Assembly (NCBI RefSeq): GCF_902859945.1
Contig: NZ_CADIKL010000025.1
Coordinates: forward strand, 1 to 64,000
Source of the DNA: Paraburkholderia caffeinitolerans
GTDB taxonomy: Bacteria > Pseudomonadota > Gammaproteobacteria > Burkholderiales > Burkholderiaceae
DNA length: 64,000 nucleotides
Direction: 5' to 3'
Part shown: piece by piece, positions 34,775 through 43,959 of the stretch
Numbering within the stretch: position 1 is the stretch's first letter
Layout of the letters: every line of letters starts with the position of its first letter
The notes under the pieces: model-generated
The model's input: the letters and a program-made list of their open reading frames with translations, nothing else
Databases searched by the model: none
Told to the model about the DNA's origin: nothing
Position numbers and translations under genes: made by a program

Positions 34775-36082
34775 ATGACGAGCACCCCCACGCGCCAACC
34801 CGCGCGAGCTTCACTGGCCGCCTTCATCGGCACGACGATCGAGTGGTATGACTTTTACATCTACGCCACCGCAGCGGCGCTCATTTTCGGCAAGCTGTTC
34901 TTCCCGTCGAACGAGCCCTTCTACAGCACGCTCGCTTCGTTCGGCACCTTCGCCGTGGGCTTTTTCGCGCGGCCGCTCGGCGGTCTCGTGTTCGGGCATC
35001 TGGGGGACCGCATCGGCCGCAAAAAGGCGCTAGTCGCGACGCTCTCGATCATGGGGCTCGGCACCGTGGGCATCGGCTTCCTGCCGACCTACGCCAGCGC
35101 GGGCGCGCTCGCGCCGGCGCTGCTGGTCGCGCTGCGCATCGCGCAGGGCATCGCGATCGGCGGCGAATGGGGCGGCGCGGTGCTGATGGCGGGCGAGCAT
35201 GCGCCAAAAGAAAAGCGCACGTTCCTCGCCTCGTTCGCGCAATTGGGCAGTCCCGCAGGCCTGATTCTCGCGCTGCTCGCGTTTCGCAGTGTCGCGCATC
35301 TGGACCATGCCGCGCTCTTTTCGTGGGGCTGGCGCCTGCCGTTCATCGCGAGCGCCGTGCTGCTCGTGGTGGGCCTGCTGATCCGCTCGGGCGTGGGCGA
35401 ATCGCCCGAGTTCGAAGCGCTCAAGACCCAGCGCCGCACGGCCGCATTGCCCATTCTCGAGGTGCTGCGCGATAGCTGGCGCACCGTGCTGCTGTGCCTG
35501 GGCGCCAATGTGATCGGCGTGGCGGGCGCGTGGTTCGTCAACACCTTCATGCTCAACTACACGACGCAAACGCTCGGCCTTGACCGCGCGCTAATCCTCG
35601 ACTGCCTGTTCGTCGTCGCGTTCATCCAGTTCTTCACCCAGCTCGCCTCAGGATGGTTCGCGCAGCGCGTGGGCGCGGGCCGCTTCCTCAAGCTCGCGGC
35701 CGGGCTCGCAATGCTCTCGCCCTATCCGATGTTCGTGCTGGTTTCCACGGGCAAGCCGGCCGCCATCGTGATCGGCATTGCCATTGCGGTGATGTGCATG
35801 TCGAGCTCGTATGCGGTGATGGCGGGCTTCATGACGAACGCCTTCCCGGTGCGCGTGCGCTATTCGGCTATTTCGATCTCCTACCAATGTTGCGCGGCGC
35901 TTGCGGGTGGTCTCACGCCGCTCGTGGGCACGCTGCTCGCCCACGATTTCCCCGGGCAATGGTGGCCGCTGGCGCTCTTTTATAGCGCGCTCGCCGCCGT
36001 CTCGCTGGTGTGCATCGCGGTGCTGCAGCGCAGGCAGCCGGCGGCGACGCAAGCGGGCGCCGCCATCGCGTTGACCGAGTAA
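34775..36082 (+). CDS. MHS-family (MFS) carboxylate permease
   Basis: 435 residues, 12 predicted transmembrane helices. The start GTTIEWYDFYIYATAAAL and the loop RPLGGLVFGHLGDRIGRKK are the metabolite:H+ symporter signature, and IAIGGEWGGAVLMAGEH is the second conserved motif. MHS members import acids such as citrate, alpha-ketoglutarate, shikimate or proline/betaine; which acid is not readable here. CAGGAG precedes the ATG. It sits 120 bases after the CoA-transferase, so it could be in the same operon or have its own control at the direct repeats. Confidence 0.92.
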   Translation: MTSTPTRQPARASLAAFIGTTIEWYDFYIYATAAALIFGKLFFPSNEPFYSTLASFGTFAVGFFARPLGGLVFGHLGDRIGRKKALVATLSIMGLGTVGIGFLPTYASAGALAPALLVALRIAQGIAIGGEWGGAVLMAGEHAPKEKRTFLASFAQLGSPAGLILALLAFRSVAHLDHAALFSWGWRLPFIASAVLLVVGLLIRSGVGESPEFEALKTQRRTAALPILEVLRDSWRTVLLCLGANVIGVAGAWFVNTFMLNYTTQTLGLDRALILDCLFVVAFIQFFTQLASGWFAQRVGAGRFLKLAAGLAMLSPYPMFVLVSTGKPAAIVIGIAIAVMCMSSSYAVMAGFMTNAFPVRVRYSAISISYQCCAALAGGLTPLVGTLLAHDFPGQWWPLALFYSALAAVSLVCIAVLQRRQPAATQAGAAIALTE

Positions 36083-36100
36083 GGCGCGTGCGCCGCTCGC

Positions 36101-38392
36101 TTAGTGCGCGTGCGAGGGCGCCGGTTCAGTAGGCAGGGTCTCGTGCGCCGTCGCCGCGATCACGCTCTTGAGGCGATCAAGCGCGGCGCGCCACGCCTCG
36201 CTTTCGCGGCCGCCCTCCAGCAACGCGCGCAGGAGATCGTGCTGAAGCATGTCGCGCGCCTCGCCCGCCGGAAGAACGTCGCCGAGGCCCAAGAGTTCTT
36301 CGGCCAGCGGCGTGGGCGGGACAAACCCGGCGGCTTTCAGGCGGTCGCGCACCGCGCCGGGCGTGCCCGCGACCAGCAGCACCCGGTCCTCCCACACCAC
36401 GAAGCGCGCAAGCCGCGCCAGCACGCTCAAGCCGGCGTGCCCATCGCGCGCACCACACGTGCCGTGCGCCTCTGCGCCTTCAATCCAGCCGGGCAGCCGC
36501 GTAGCGGGCATGGGCCGCGCGATCACATAGCCTTGTGCACCATCCACGCCGAGTATCTGGAGCGCGGCCAGCAGATCCGCCGAATCGACGCCTTCCGCGA
36601 GCACGAGCTTGCCCAGCGCATGACCCAAGCGCGTGACCTGATACACCACGCGCAACGCGTCGAGCGCCGTGTCGCCATCGAGCTGAGCGATCTCGCGGTC
36701 GATCTTGATCCAGTCGAACGGCAACTCGCGCAGCCGCGCGAGCCCGCTATGCCCCGAGCCCAGATCGTCCTGCGCGAGCAGCACGCCCAGCGCGCGAAAC
36801 TTCGCGAGAATCGAGCGCTGCCCGTCGTCCAGCGAAAATGCTTCGGTCTCCAGAATTTCCAGCGTGAGCCGCTCGCTCGAGCAAGCATGGGTCTGAAGCG
36901 CCTCGCGAGCGGCCTCGAAATAGCGGATGTCGTTGAGCGCCGCCGGCGGCAGGTTGATCGAGATGTCCAGATCATGCCCCGCCGCGAGCCATTGGCGGCG
37001 GTCGGCAAGCGCCTGGTGCAGCCCGCGCACGAACAATTCGAGCAGATCGTCGGAGCCCAGCGAGAAAAGAAATTCGTCGGGGGTGAGCAGCCGTTCGCCG
37101 TCGCGCAGGCGCGCGAGCGCCTCCACCTTGCCGCAACGGCCCGTCGCCAGATTCAGCAGCGGCTGGTAGTGCATCTGCAACGCGCCCGTGCGCACGAGCG
37201 CGGCCCAATGCTGGCGCACGCTCACCGGCACAGCCGCGCCGTGCATGCCCTCGTGAGTCTGCAAGCGCGTGACCGCGCAGCCGAGCAGCGTCTGCAGTAG
37301 CTCGACGAAAGCCACCTGGTCCGGGCCGACGTAGCCGCCCGGCCAGGCGCTATAGAGCATCAGGATCGCGATCGGCGGCTGGCCGGCCGTGGCGAGCGGC
37401 AACGCAACGGCGGAGCGCAAGCCCTCGCGCGTGGTCATCTCGCGCCAGCGCTCGACGAGCGGATCGGTCTGATAGTTCACCACGCGCTCGGCCTTGCCGC
37501 TGCGCCACGCGCGCCCCACCGCGCCCTGGCCACACGCGTGGTCGGCGCGCACGCTGATATCGAGCCCCTGCGATCCCAGCGCCGCGAGCAAGCCGCCGCC
37601 GTCCAGTCCGCTGCCGCCCGCACCGGCCTCGAAGTGAAAGATGCCGTGCCGGTCGGGACGGCCGATCGCGCATGCGGCGATCTCGTCGTGCGCCGCAAGC
37701 GCGCCGATCACCTGGTCGATGAAATGCGTATATGTGCCCGCCGTCCAGACGATGCGCGTGATGCGCTGAAGCACCTCCTGCTGCGAATCCTCCACCGCCT
37801 GATAAGCCTTGAGCTGCCAGGCGGTGTCCGAGGTGAGGCGCCGCGCGTAGAGCGACAGCGCCTGGCTGCTCACGCTGCGCCCGATCTGCTTGTAGACGAG
37901 TTCCTGAAGGATGCCCCGGCTGCGCACGAGCTCTTCCTTGCCGAGCCCGACGATCGCGTGAATGCGCCCGATGCGCATCGCCATGGCGGCGTGCTCCTGC
38001 GCGTTCAGGTCCGGCTGCGCGAGCGCGAGAAGGTTCTGCACCTGCCGGTCCTTGAGATGCGCGAGCTCCTGCGCCGACAGCATTTCGAGGATGCGCCGGG
38101 ACTTGGGCAAGCGCGCCAGTTCCTCATAGAAGTGGTCGACCACGAGGTGGGCAGTGCCTTGCAATGCCTCGATCAATGTTTGCATGTATGACGTGTCATG
38201 GCGCCGGGGCGGGAAAGTCGACCAGCCGTGCGCGGCGCGCAAGGCGGCAAGCGAGGCCTCGTCGCTTAGCGGGGAATGATACGGTATGCATAAAGGCGCA
38301 AAGGGTCGCCGCTGTGGAGAGTGTCCTCGGGACGTGGGCCAGCGCACATAGCGAGGCCAAGGAGCGTGGCCGGAGATCCGGGCGGCGGTCAA
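36101..38392 (-). CDS. Globin-GAF-EAL cyclic-di-GMP phosphodiesterase
   Basis: Up to 763 residues. The N-terminal third is a globin-coupled-sensor domain (VVDHFYEELARLPKSRRILEML, then a probable proximal histidine in RIGRIHAIVGLGKEEL), followed by a GAF domain (about 215-370) and an EAL domain (about 400-640) with VEALARL, SINLPPAAL, EILETEAF, AQDDLGSG, IKIDREIA and AEGVDS, so hydrolysis is plausible. No GGDEF is present. It probably couples O2 or another gas to c-di-GMP turnover. The start is uncertain: TTG 38392 is the longest, but its first ~35 residues look non-coding. TTG 38242 or ATG 38185 are alternatives, and the last would remove the first globin helix. Confidence 0.82.
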   Translation of the reverse strand: MTAARISGHAPWPRYVRWPTSRGHSPQRRPFAPLCIPYHSPLSDEASLAALRAAHGWSTFPPRRHDTSYMQTLIEALQGTAHLVVDHFYEELARLPKSRRILEMLSAQELAHLKDRQVQNLLALAQPDLNAQEHAAMAMRIGRIHAIVGLGKEELVRSRGILQELVYKQIGRSVSSQALSLYARRLTSDTAWQLKAYQAVEDSQQEVLQRITRIVWTAGTYTHFIDQVIGALAAHDEIAACAIGRPDRHGIFHFEAGAGGSGLDGGGLLAALGSQGLDISVRADHACGQGAVGRAWRSGKAERVVNYQTDPLVERWREMTTREGLRSAVALPLATAGQPPIAILMLYSAWPGGYVGPDQVAFVELLQTLLGCAVTRLQTHEGMHGAAVPVSVRQHWAALVRTGALQMHYQPLLNLATGRCGKVEALARLRDGERLLTPDEFLFSLGSDDLLELFVRGLHQALADRRQWLAAGHDLDISINLPPAALNDIRYFEAAREALQTHACSSERLTLEILETEAFSLDDGQRSILAKFRALGVLLAQDDLGSGHSGLARLRELPFDWIKIDREIAQLDGDTALDALRVVYQVTRLGHALGKLVLAEGVDSADLLAALQILGVDGAQGYVIARPMPATRLPGWIEGAEAHGTCGARDGHAGLSVLARLARFVVWEDRVLLVAGTPGAVRDRLKAAGFVPPTPLAEELLGLGDVLPAGEARDMLQHDLLRALLEGGRESEAWRAALDRLKSVIAATAHETLPTEPAPSHAH

Positions 38393-38486
38393 GGTACCCT
38401 GGCGCGGCTTAAGGCGCCCTTAAGCGCTCCTGTGACGGCCTGGGGCGGCCCCCTGCCCGCCAGGCACCCAGGCACCTGCAGGCACC

Positions 38487-39455
38487 TCAAAGCGGCGTGA
38501 GCAGCGGCTCGCCCGCGAAGCATCGCGCGGCGTTCTCGATGAAGTGACGAATGCTGGCCGCGCGCACGTCGGGCGACGTGCCGGCCACATGCGGCGTGAG
38601 CACGACGCTCTCGAGCGCCACGAGCGCCTGCGGCGGCGCTGGCTCGCCCTCATAGACGTCGAGGCCGGCGCCGCCCAGCGCGCCCTGCGCGAGCGCCGCG
38701 GCCAGCGCCGCCGTATCGACCACGCTGCCGCGCGAAACGTTGACGAGAAAGCCTTCGGGCCCGAGCGCGTCGAGCACCGCGCGATCGATCAGATGCTGCG
38801 TTTGGGCGCCGCCCGGCGTCGCCACCACGAGGCAGTCGCTCCATTGCGCGAGCGCGAGCGGCGTGTCGAAGTAGCGCGCGTCCACACCCTCGCGCGGCGT
38901 GCGGTTGTGATAGCCGATCGTCATCTCGAAGCCCGCTGCACGGCGCGCGATCTTCGCGCCGATCTGCCCGTAGCCGACGATCCCGAGCCGCCGCCCCGTG
39001 AGCGTCGGCCGCATCGGCAGGGCGTCGCGCCAGACGCCCGCGCGGCACGCGGCGTCGAACCGTGGCACCGCGCGCACGGCGGCAAGCAGGAGCGCCATCG
39101 CATGATCGGCGACGCAATCGGCGTTCACGCCCGCCCCATTGCACAGCGCGACGCCGCGCGAGCGCGCATGGTCGAGCGCGAGATTTTCGTAGCCCGCGCC
39201 CAGCGCGCCCGCGAGTTCGAGCGCGGGCATCCGGTCGACTTCTTCGGCGGCAAGCCCAGTCGCGCCGTTCGTGAGCACCGCGCGCACCGTGCTGCCCTGT
39301 CGCGCGATCACCCGTGCGCGCTGTTGCGCATCGGGTGCGTAGAGCACGTCGAAATGCGCGGCGAGTTCCGCGCGGTCGGCGTCAGTCAGAGGGATCAGCA
39401 CGAGCAGGCGCGGCATATCAAGCAACGGCGCATCATGCACCACGGCATCATTCAT
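38487..39455 (-). CDS. D-isomer-specific 2-hydroxyacid dehydrogenase
   Basis: 322 residues; an internal ATG at residue 14 (MPRLLVLIPL) is a possible alternative start. The NAD(P)-binding Rossmann motif GIVGYGQIGAKIARRA and the catalytic set are present: arginine in NVSRGSVVDTAAL, glutamate in DVYEGEPAPP and histidine in LTPHVAGTSPD. It interconverts 2-oxoacids and D-2-hydroxyacids, in the glyoxylate/hydroxypyruvate reductase group. It lies 45 bases after an AraC-type regulator on the same strand and could share its transcript. Confidence 0.92.
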   Translation of the reverse strand: MNDAVVHDAPLLDMPRLLVLIPLTDADRAELAAHFDVLYAPDAQQRARVIARQGSTVRAVLTNGATGLAAEEVDRMPALELAGALGAGYENLALDHARSRGVALCNGAGVNADCVADHAMALLLAAVRAVPRFDAACRAGVWRDALPMRPTLTGRRLGIVGYGQIGAKIARRAAGFEMTIGYHNRTPREGVDARYFDTPLALAQWSDCLVVATPGGAQTQHLIDRAVLDALGPEGFLVNVSRGSVVDTAALAAALAQGALGGAGLDVYEGEPAPPQALVALESVVLTPHVAGTSPDVRAASIRHFIENAARCFAGEPLLTPL

Positions 39456-39500
39456 TAGAGATCCGAATAATCCAGGCAGATCAACCGATCAGCACGGCAA

Positions 39501-40457
39501 TCACACGGCAGCGCCAGCGTAACGCGCCACCACCTCCACGCGCGGCGCGACGGCTTCGGCGGCGTTGCGTGCGCGGCGCATGTCGTCGGCGGGGCTGCAG
39601 CCGAACAGACGCTTGAACTCGCGGCTAAACTGCGACGCGCTTTCGTAGCCCACGCGCGTGGCCGCCGCGCTCACGCTCATGCCGTCGTGCGTAATCAACA
39701 GCCGCGCCTGATGCAGCCGTGTGGTCTTCACGTACTGCATCGGCGAAGTCGAGGTGACGGCCTTGAAGTGCGCGTGAAAGACCGCGAGGCTCATGCCCGC
39801 CTCGGCAGCCAGCGTCTCCACGTCGAGGTCGCCGCGATAGTCGACGTGGATGCGGCGCAGCGCCTTCGCGATGCGACCGAAATGATGCTGATGCGTGAGC
39901 GCCGCGCGGATCGCATCGCCCTGCTCGCCGCTCAGCACGCGATAGCAGATCTCGCGCACGATCGACGGGCCGAGAATGCGCGCGTCGCTCGGCTGGGCGA
40001 GCGCTTCGACGAGACGCAGCACCGCGTTCGAAAGCGTCGCGTCGAGCGGCGTCGCGTAGATGCCCACCGGCTCCGCCACGGCGCTGCCGCGCGAATCGTT
40101 GAGCGCCATCAGCAGCTCGGCCACCATGGTCAGATCGACGCGAATCGAAATCGCAAGGATCGGCTTTTCGGGCGTGGCCTCGGTCTCGCATTCGAACGGC
40201 AGCGGCACGGAAAGCACAAGATATTGCTGCGCATCGTAAATGAACACCTGGTCGCCGAGAAAGCCGCGCTTGCGGCCCTGGCACACGATCACGATGCTCG
40301 GCTCGTACATCACCGGCCTGCGCGGGTGGCTCTCGCTGCCGCGCAACAGGCGCACGCAGTCGATCGAGGTGGGATGCGAGCCATCGCGCTGCGTGAGTTG
40401 CAGCAGTAGATCAACGATACGGCTTTGCGTGGCGTCGTCGGTTTGTGGACTTTTCAT
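39501..40457 (-). CDS. AraC-family regulator with AraC_N domain
   Basis: 318 residues from the ATG at 40457, with AGGAGCG upstream. The reading frame stays open far beyond this, across the opposite-strand alcohol dehydrogenase, but that is a shadow. The N-terminal part (about 20-190) is the AraC_N type seen in YqhC, with YEPSIVIVCQGRKRGFLG and LAISIRVDL. The C-terminal AraC double helix-turn-helix is complete (LDVETLAAEAGMSLAVFHAHFKAV and AATRVGYESASQFSREFKRLFG). It is divergent from a zinc alcohol dehydrogenase, the same layout as yqhC next to yqhD, so it likely controls that gene in response to aldehydes. Confidence 0.9.
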   Translation of the reverse strand: MKSPQTDDATQSRIVDLLLQLTQRDGSHPTSIDCVRLLRGSESHPRRPVMYEPSIVIVCQGRKRGFLGDQVFIYDAQQYLVLSVPLPFECETEATPEKPILAISIRVDLTMVAELLMALNDSRGSAVAEPVGIYATPLDATLSNAVLRLVEALAQPSDARILGPSIVREICYRVLSGEQGDAIRAALTHQHHFGRIAKALRRIHVDYRGDLDVETLAAEAGMSLAVFHAHFKAVTSTSPMQYVKTTRLHQARLLITHDGMSVSAAATRVGYESASQFSREFKRLFGCSPADDMRRARNAAEAVAPRVEVVARYAGAAV

Positions 40458-40721
40458 GACAGTAGCGCTCCTGAATTCATCGATAGAAGCGGAGAAACAG
40501 GCTTGCCAATCTATCACCGAACGCACGCGCGTGCTGCGCGCCAGGAGAATCAGGCAAGTCTTCGATAGCTTCAGGTATTCCCTGGGTAGAGCGCGATCCT
40601 TAGCATGGGAACCCTGCCGCAACACCCATTGATCCAGCGCTTGCTCATGCGCTGCGAGCGGGTATTTGCGTCCGCACAATTTGCTGATTCGACAAGTCAG
40701 TCCAGCCTCAGGAGCCAGCCC

Positions 40722-41774
40722 ATGTACCCCACTTACGGATATGCCGCCCGCGACGCCGCCTCGCCGCTCGCCCCGTTCGAATTCCAGCGCCGCGACCTGC
40801 GCGAACTCGACGTGCGCATCGACGTGCAGTTCTGCGGCGTGTGCCACTCCGACCTGCACCAGGCCCGCAACGAATGGCGCAACACGCTCTACCCGGTCGT
40901 GCCGGGCCACGAGATCGTCGGCCGTGTGACCGAAGTGGGCAAGGGCGTCACGCGCTTCAAGGTGGGCGAGCTCGTGGGCGTCGGCTGTCTGGTCGACTCG
41001 TGCCGTACTTGCGCGAGCTGCGCGGAAGGCCTCGAACAGTATTGCGAGAACGGCTTCGTGGGCACCTATAACGGCATCGACCGCATAAGTGGCGAGCTCA
41101 CCTACGGCGGCTATTCCACCCAACTCGTGGTCGACGAAGCCTTCGTGCTGCGCGTGCCCGAGAACCTCGACCCCGCGGGCGCGGCGCCGCTGCTGTGCGC
41201 GGGCATCACCACCTATTCGCCGCTGCGCACATGGGGCGCGGGCCCCGGCAAGAAGGTTGGCATCGTGGGGCTCGGCGGCCTCGGCCACATGGGCGTGAAG
41301 CTCGCGCACGCGATGGGCGCGCACGTGGTGCTGTTCACCACCTCGCCCTCGAAGATCGCAGACGGCAAGCGGCTCGGCGCCGACGAAGTCGTGATTTCGA
41401 AAGACCCGGAGCAGATGCAGGCGCATGCCAACAGCTTCGATCTGATCGTCAACACGGTGGCCGCGCAACACGACCTGAACCCGTTCATCGAGCTGCTCAA
41501 GCGCGACGGCACGCTGACGCTGGTGGGCGCGCCCGAGCACGATCACCCTTCGCCGCAGGTGTTCAACCTGATCTTCAAGCGCCGCCGTCTGGCGGGCTCG
41601 CTGATCGGCGGCATCGCGGAAACCCAGGAAATGCTGGATTTTTGCGGACAGCATGGCATTACGTCCGATATCGAAATGATCAAGATGCAGGACATCAACC
41701 ACGCCTACGAGCGCATGCTCAAGAGCGATGTGAAGTACCGCTTCGTGATCGACATCGATTCGCTGCGCCAGTAA
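40722..41774 (+). CDS. Zinc-dependent alcohol dehydrogenase / aldehyde reductase (YahK-like)
   Basis: 350 residues from the ATG at 40722 with CAGGAG upstream. Medium-chain dehydrogenase with the catalytic zinc ligands in CGVCHSDLHQ and GHEIVGRV, structural zinc cysteines in CLVDSCRTCASCAEGLEQYC, and a nucleotide motif GLGGLGHMGVKLA. The overall pattern (start MYPTYGYAARDAASPLAPFEFQRRDL split by charged residues) is that of the YahK/Ahr group, which reduce aldehydes with NADPH. It is divergent from an AraC regulator that probably induces it. Confidence 0.93.
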   Translation: MYPTYGYAARDAASPLAPFEFQRRDLRELDVRIDVQFCGVCHSDLHQARNEWRNTLYPVVPGHEIVGRVTEVGKGVTRFKVGELVGVGCLVDSCRTCASCAEGLEQYCENGFVGTYNGIDRISGELTYGGYSTQLVVDEAFVLRVPENLDPAGAAPLLCAGITTYSPLRTWGAGPGKKVGIVGLGGLGHMGVKLAHAMGAHVVLFTTSPSKIADGKRLGADEVVISKDPEQMQAHANSFDLIVNTVAAQHDLNPFIELLKRDGTLTLVGAPEHDHPSPQVFNLIFKRRRLAGSLIGGIAETQEMLDFCGQHGITSDIEMIKMQDINHAYERMLKSDVKYRFVIDIDSLRQ

Positions 41775-41812
41775 GTGACCGCTGACGCCTGACATAACGC
41801 CTGTTCCCGCCG

Positions 41813-41834
41813 GGCCGTCCGTTCCTGACGGCCC
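41813..41834 (+). terminator. Hairpin after the alcohol dehydrogenase
   Basis: GGGCCGTC and GACGGCCC form a perfect 8-base stem with a 6-base loop, 38 bases after the stop. It lacks a T-run, so it may act through Rho or protect the mRNA end. Confidence 0.4.
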
Positions 41835-42059
41835 AACCAGCCTCCTTCGTACTTACGTGCTTTCGTGCCGGGGCCAGTCTTTCCCGGCCTCACGTAGTCG
41901 AGCGGCGCCGCCTCGCGCGAGACGCGCGCCGCCCTGAAACCGCTATTGCGGCTTATTGCTGCTTTGTGCCGTAGCGTGAATTCGTTCCAGCCGTTTTTGC
42001 CCGTTAGCTTTTGCCGGTTCGTTTTTGCCCGGTTTTCCCCATTAACCAGGAGCTCGCCC

Positions 42060-43016
42060 GTGATCGACCGCATTCAGGCGATGCGCACCTTCGTTCGCAT
42101 CGTCGATACCAACAGCTTCACCAAAGCCTCCCAATCGCTCGACATGCCGCGCGCCAGCGCGACCACCTTGATGCAGAACCTCGAAGCGCTGCTCGGCACG
42201 CAATTGCTGGTGCGCACGACGCGCCGTCTTTCGCTCACGTCCGAAGGCGCGGCGTATTACGAGCGCGCCGCGCGCATCCTCGCCGACATCGACGATGCCG
42301 AAGCGAGCGTGCGCCAGTCGCCCAGCGCAATCGGCGGCCGCCTGCGCGTGGAAATGCCGGGCCTGATCGCCAACGCGATCGTGCTGCCCGCGCTCGACGA
42401 CTTTCACGCGCGCTATCCGCAAATCGATCTCGTGATCGGCGTGAGCCTGCGCAACGTCGACCTCGTCGGCGAAGGCGTGGATTGCAGCATTCAGCTCGGC
42501 GAATTGCCCGACTCGGGGCTCGCGGCGCGCCGCCTCGGCGTGCTCGAGCACGTGACCTGTGCGAGCCCCGCGTATCTCGCGCACCATGGCGCGCCGCAGT
42601 CGCTCGACGACCTCGCGCGGCACCCGGTGGTGAATTTTCTTTCGCCGCTCACGGGCCGCCCCTTCGAGTTCGATTTCGAGGTGGACGGCAGCGCAACCAA
42701 GGTGAAGGTGGACGGCTTCGTGCACGTCTCCGACGAGTTCGCCTACCTCACCTGCGGGCTGCAGGGCTATGGGCTGATCCAGCCGCCGCTGCTCGCGGCG
42801 CAACCGTATCTCGACAGCGGCGCGCTCGTCGAAGTGCTGCCGCAATGGAAGCCGCTGCCCACGCCGGTCTCGGTGGCGTTCGTGAAGTCGCGCCAGGTCT
42901 CGCCGCGCGTGCGCATCTTCGTCGACTGGCTCGCGGCGCTGTTCGAGGACGCCGGCGCGATCAACCGCGATCTGTCTCGCGTGCGGCAGTTGCTGGAGGG
43001 GTTGCAGCCGGCTTGA
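42060..43016 (+). CDS. LysR-family regulator
   Basis: 318 residues from the GTG at 42060, with AGGAG seven bases upstream. The helix-turn-helix reads RIQAMRTFVRIVDTNSFTKASQSLDMPRASATTLMQNLEALLG, with the S-A-x-T-x-x-M core of the DhcR/AaeR-like subgroup, followed by a substrate-binding domain (GGRLRVEMPGLIANAIVLPALDDF). Neighbours are an alcohol dehydrogenase upstream on the same strand and a convergent peptidase-like gene, so the target is not obvious from context. Complete, with no unusual features. Confidence 0.93.
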   Translation: MIDRIQAMRTFVRIVDTNSFTKASQSLDMPRASATTLMQNLEALLGTQLLVRTTRRLSLTSEGAAYYERAARILADIDDAEASVRQSPSAIGGRLRVEMPGLIANAIVLPALDDFHARYPQIDLVIGVSLRNVDLVGEGVDCSIQLGELPDSGLAARRLGVLEHVTCASPAYLAHHGAPQSLDDLARHPVVNFLSPLTGRPFEFDFEVDGSATKVKVDGFVHVSDEFAYLTCGLQGYGLIQPPLLAAQPYLDSGALVEVLPQWKPLPTPVSVAFVKSRQVSPRVRIFVDWLAALFEDAGAINRDLSRVRQLLEGLQPA

Positions 43017-43028
43017 GCGGGGCGGGGG

Positions 43029-43736
43029 TCAGGCTGGCTTGCCACGCAGATGGCGCGTCCGCGTAAGCGCCATCCCCCGTCGCGCATGAAAACGCGCGAC
43101 GGTTTCATAAGGCAGCCAGGCATCGGCCTGATACGGCGCGACGCCCGACGGATTGTGGAACCACACGCCGCCGTCGCCGTGTCCGTGCAGCAGGATCAGA
43201 TGGCCACCCTGATGCGCATTCGCGCGTTCGGGATAGCGGATCTCCGGGCTCACCGAGACGATCACGAGCGTGTCGGCATCGACGCGCGCGGCGCTGGTCT
43301 CGATGCCCTCGTCGGTCATCACCTCCACGCGCACGCCGAACGCCGCCTCGGCCCACGCGGCGAACGGGCGGTAGATCAGCCCGTCCACGCCGCCGTCCTC
43401 GCGCATGCGATAGACGCCGTGACGCAACGCATCTTCGAGCAGCCCGGCGCGCGGCGCGTGAGCAATGCCCCAGTAGTCGAGCGCCGACTCGAAGCAGGTC
43501 AGCCCGCACAACCGCTTCGCCCAGAAGCGGTAGTCGCCGGGCAGCGCGAAACCGCTCGCGCGCCAGCCCGGATCATCGCAAGGGTCCGCGTCCTCTTCGA
43601 CGATGCGCGCCACCCAGCCCGGGCTCCCCCATTGGCTGAGGTACGGCACGCCATGGTGGCGGATCACGCGCGACACAACATCGCTGCCGTCATGCGCCGC
43701 TGGTTCGCCCGCAGGCTGATTCGTGAACTCGTTCAA
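43029..43736 (-). CDS. C39-like papain-fold cysteine peptidase
   Basis: 235 residues from a TTG at 43736 with GAGGGA upstream; there is no nearby in-frame ATG. It has no signal peptide. The catalytic cysteine lies in LCGLTCFESALDYWGIA, and the histidine and Asn/Asp partner in GGHLILLHGHGDGGVWFHNPSG, the layout of the peptidase_C39_2 group. Such proteins process peptides or act as stand-alone hydrolases; no ABC transporter or peptide precursor is nearby. It is divergent from the BetR-domain response regulator. Confidence 0.75.
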   Translation of the reverse strand: MNEFTNQPAGEPAAHDGSDVVSRVIRHHGVPYLSQWGSPGWVARIVEEDADPCDDPGWRASGFALPGDYRFWAKRLCGLTCFESALDYWGIAHAPRAGLLEDALRHGVYRMREDGGVDGLIYRPFAAWAEAAFGVRVEVMTDEGIETSAARVDADTLVIVSVSPEIRYPERANAHQGGHLILLHGHGDGGVWFHNPSGVAPYQADAWLPYETVARFHARRGMALTRTRHLRGKPA

Positions 43737-43959
43737 GCGTCCCTCGCGTTATCGGCCCGGCGCCATCGCCCGGGAACGGTCGTTGCACAGAAATATCGAC
43801 TCATCATCGAATGTTGTCGATTAAAAGCTTGCAGAATTGTAAAATTATGCGTTTAGAATATTTCGCACGCCCACGTTCTGTCAGAATTATTATTCTTGGC
43901 GCAGCGTCGCGACACGAGATAATTAGCCCCAACCGACCCTCGATCCCCCCATTTGCAGC

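Noticed and set aside
40458..41795. Upstream extension of the AraC frame through the alcohol dehydrogenase
   Set aside because: The AraC family begins at 40457 with a good ribosome site; the extension is antisense to a well-supported gene.
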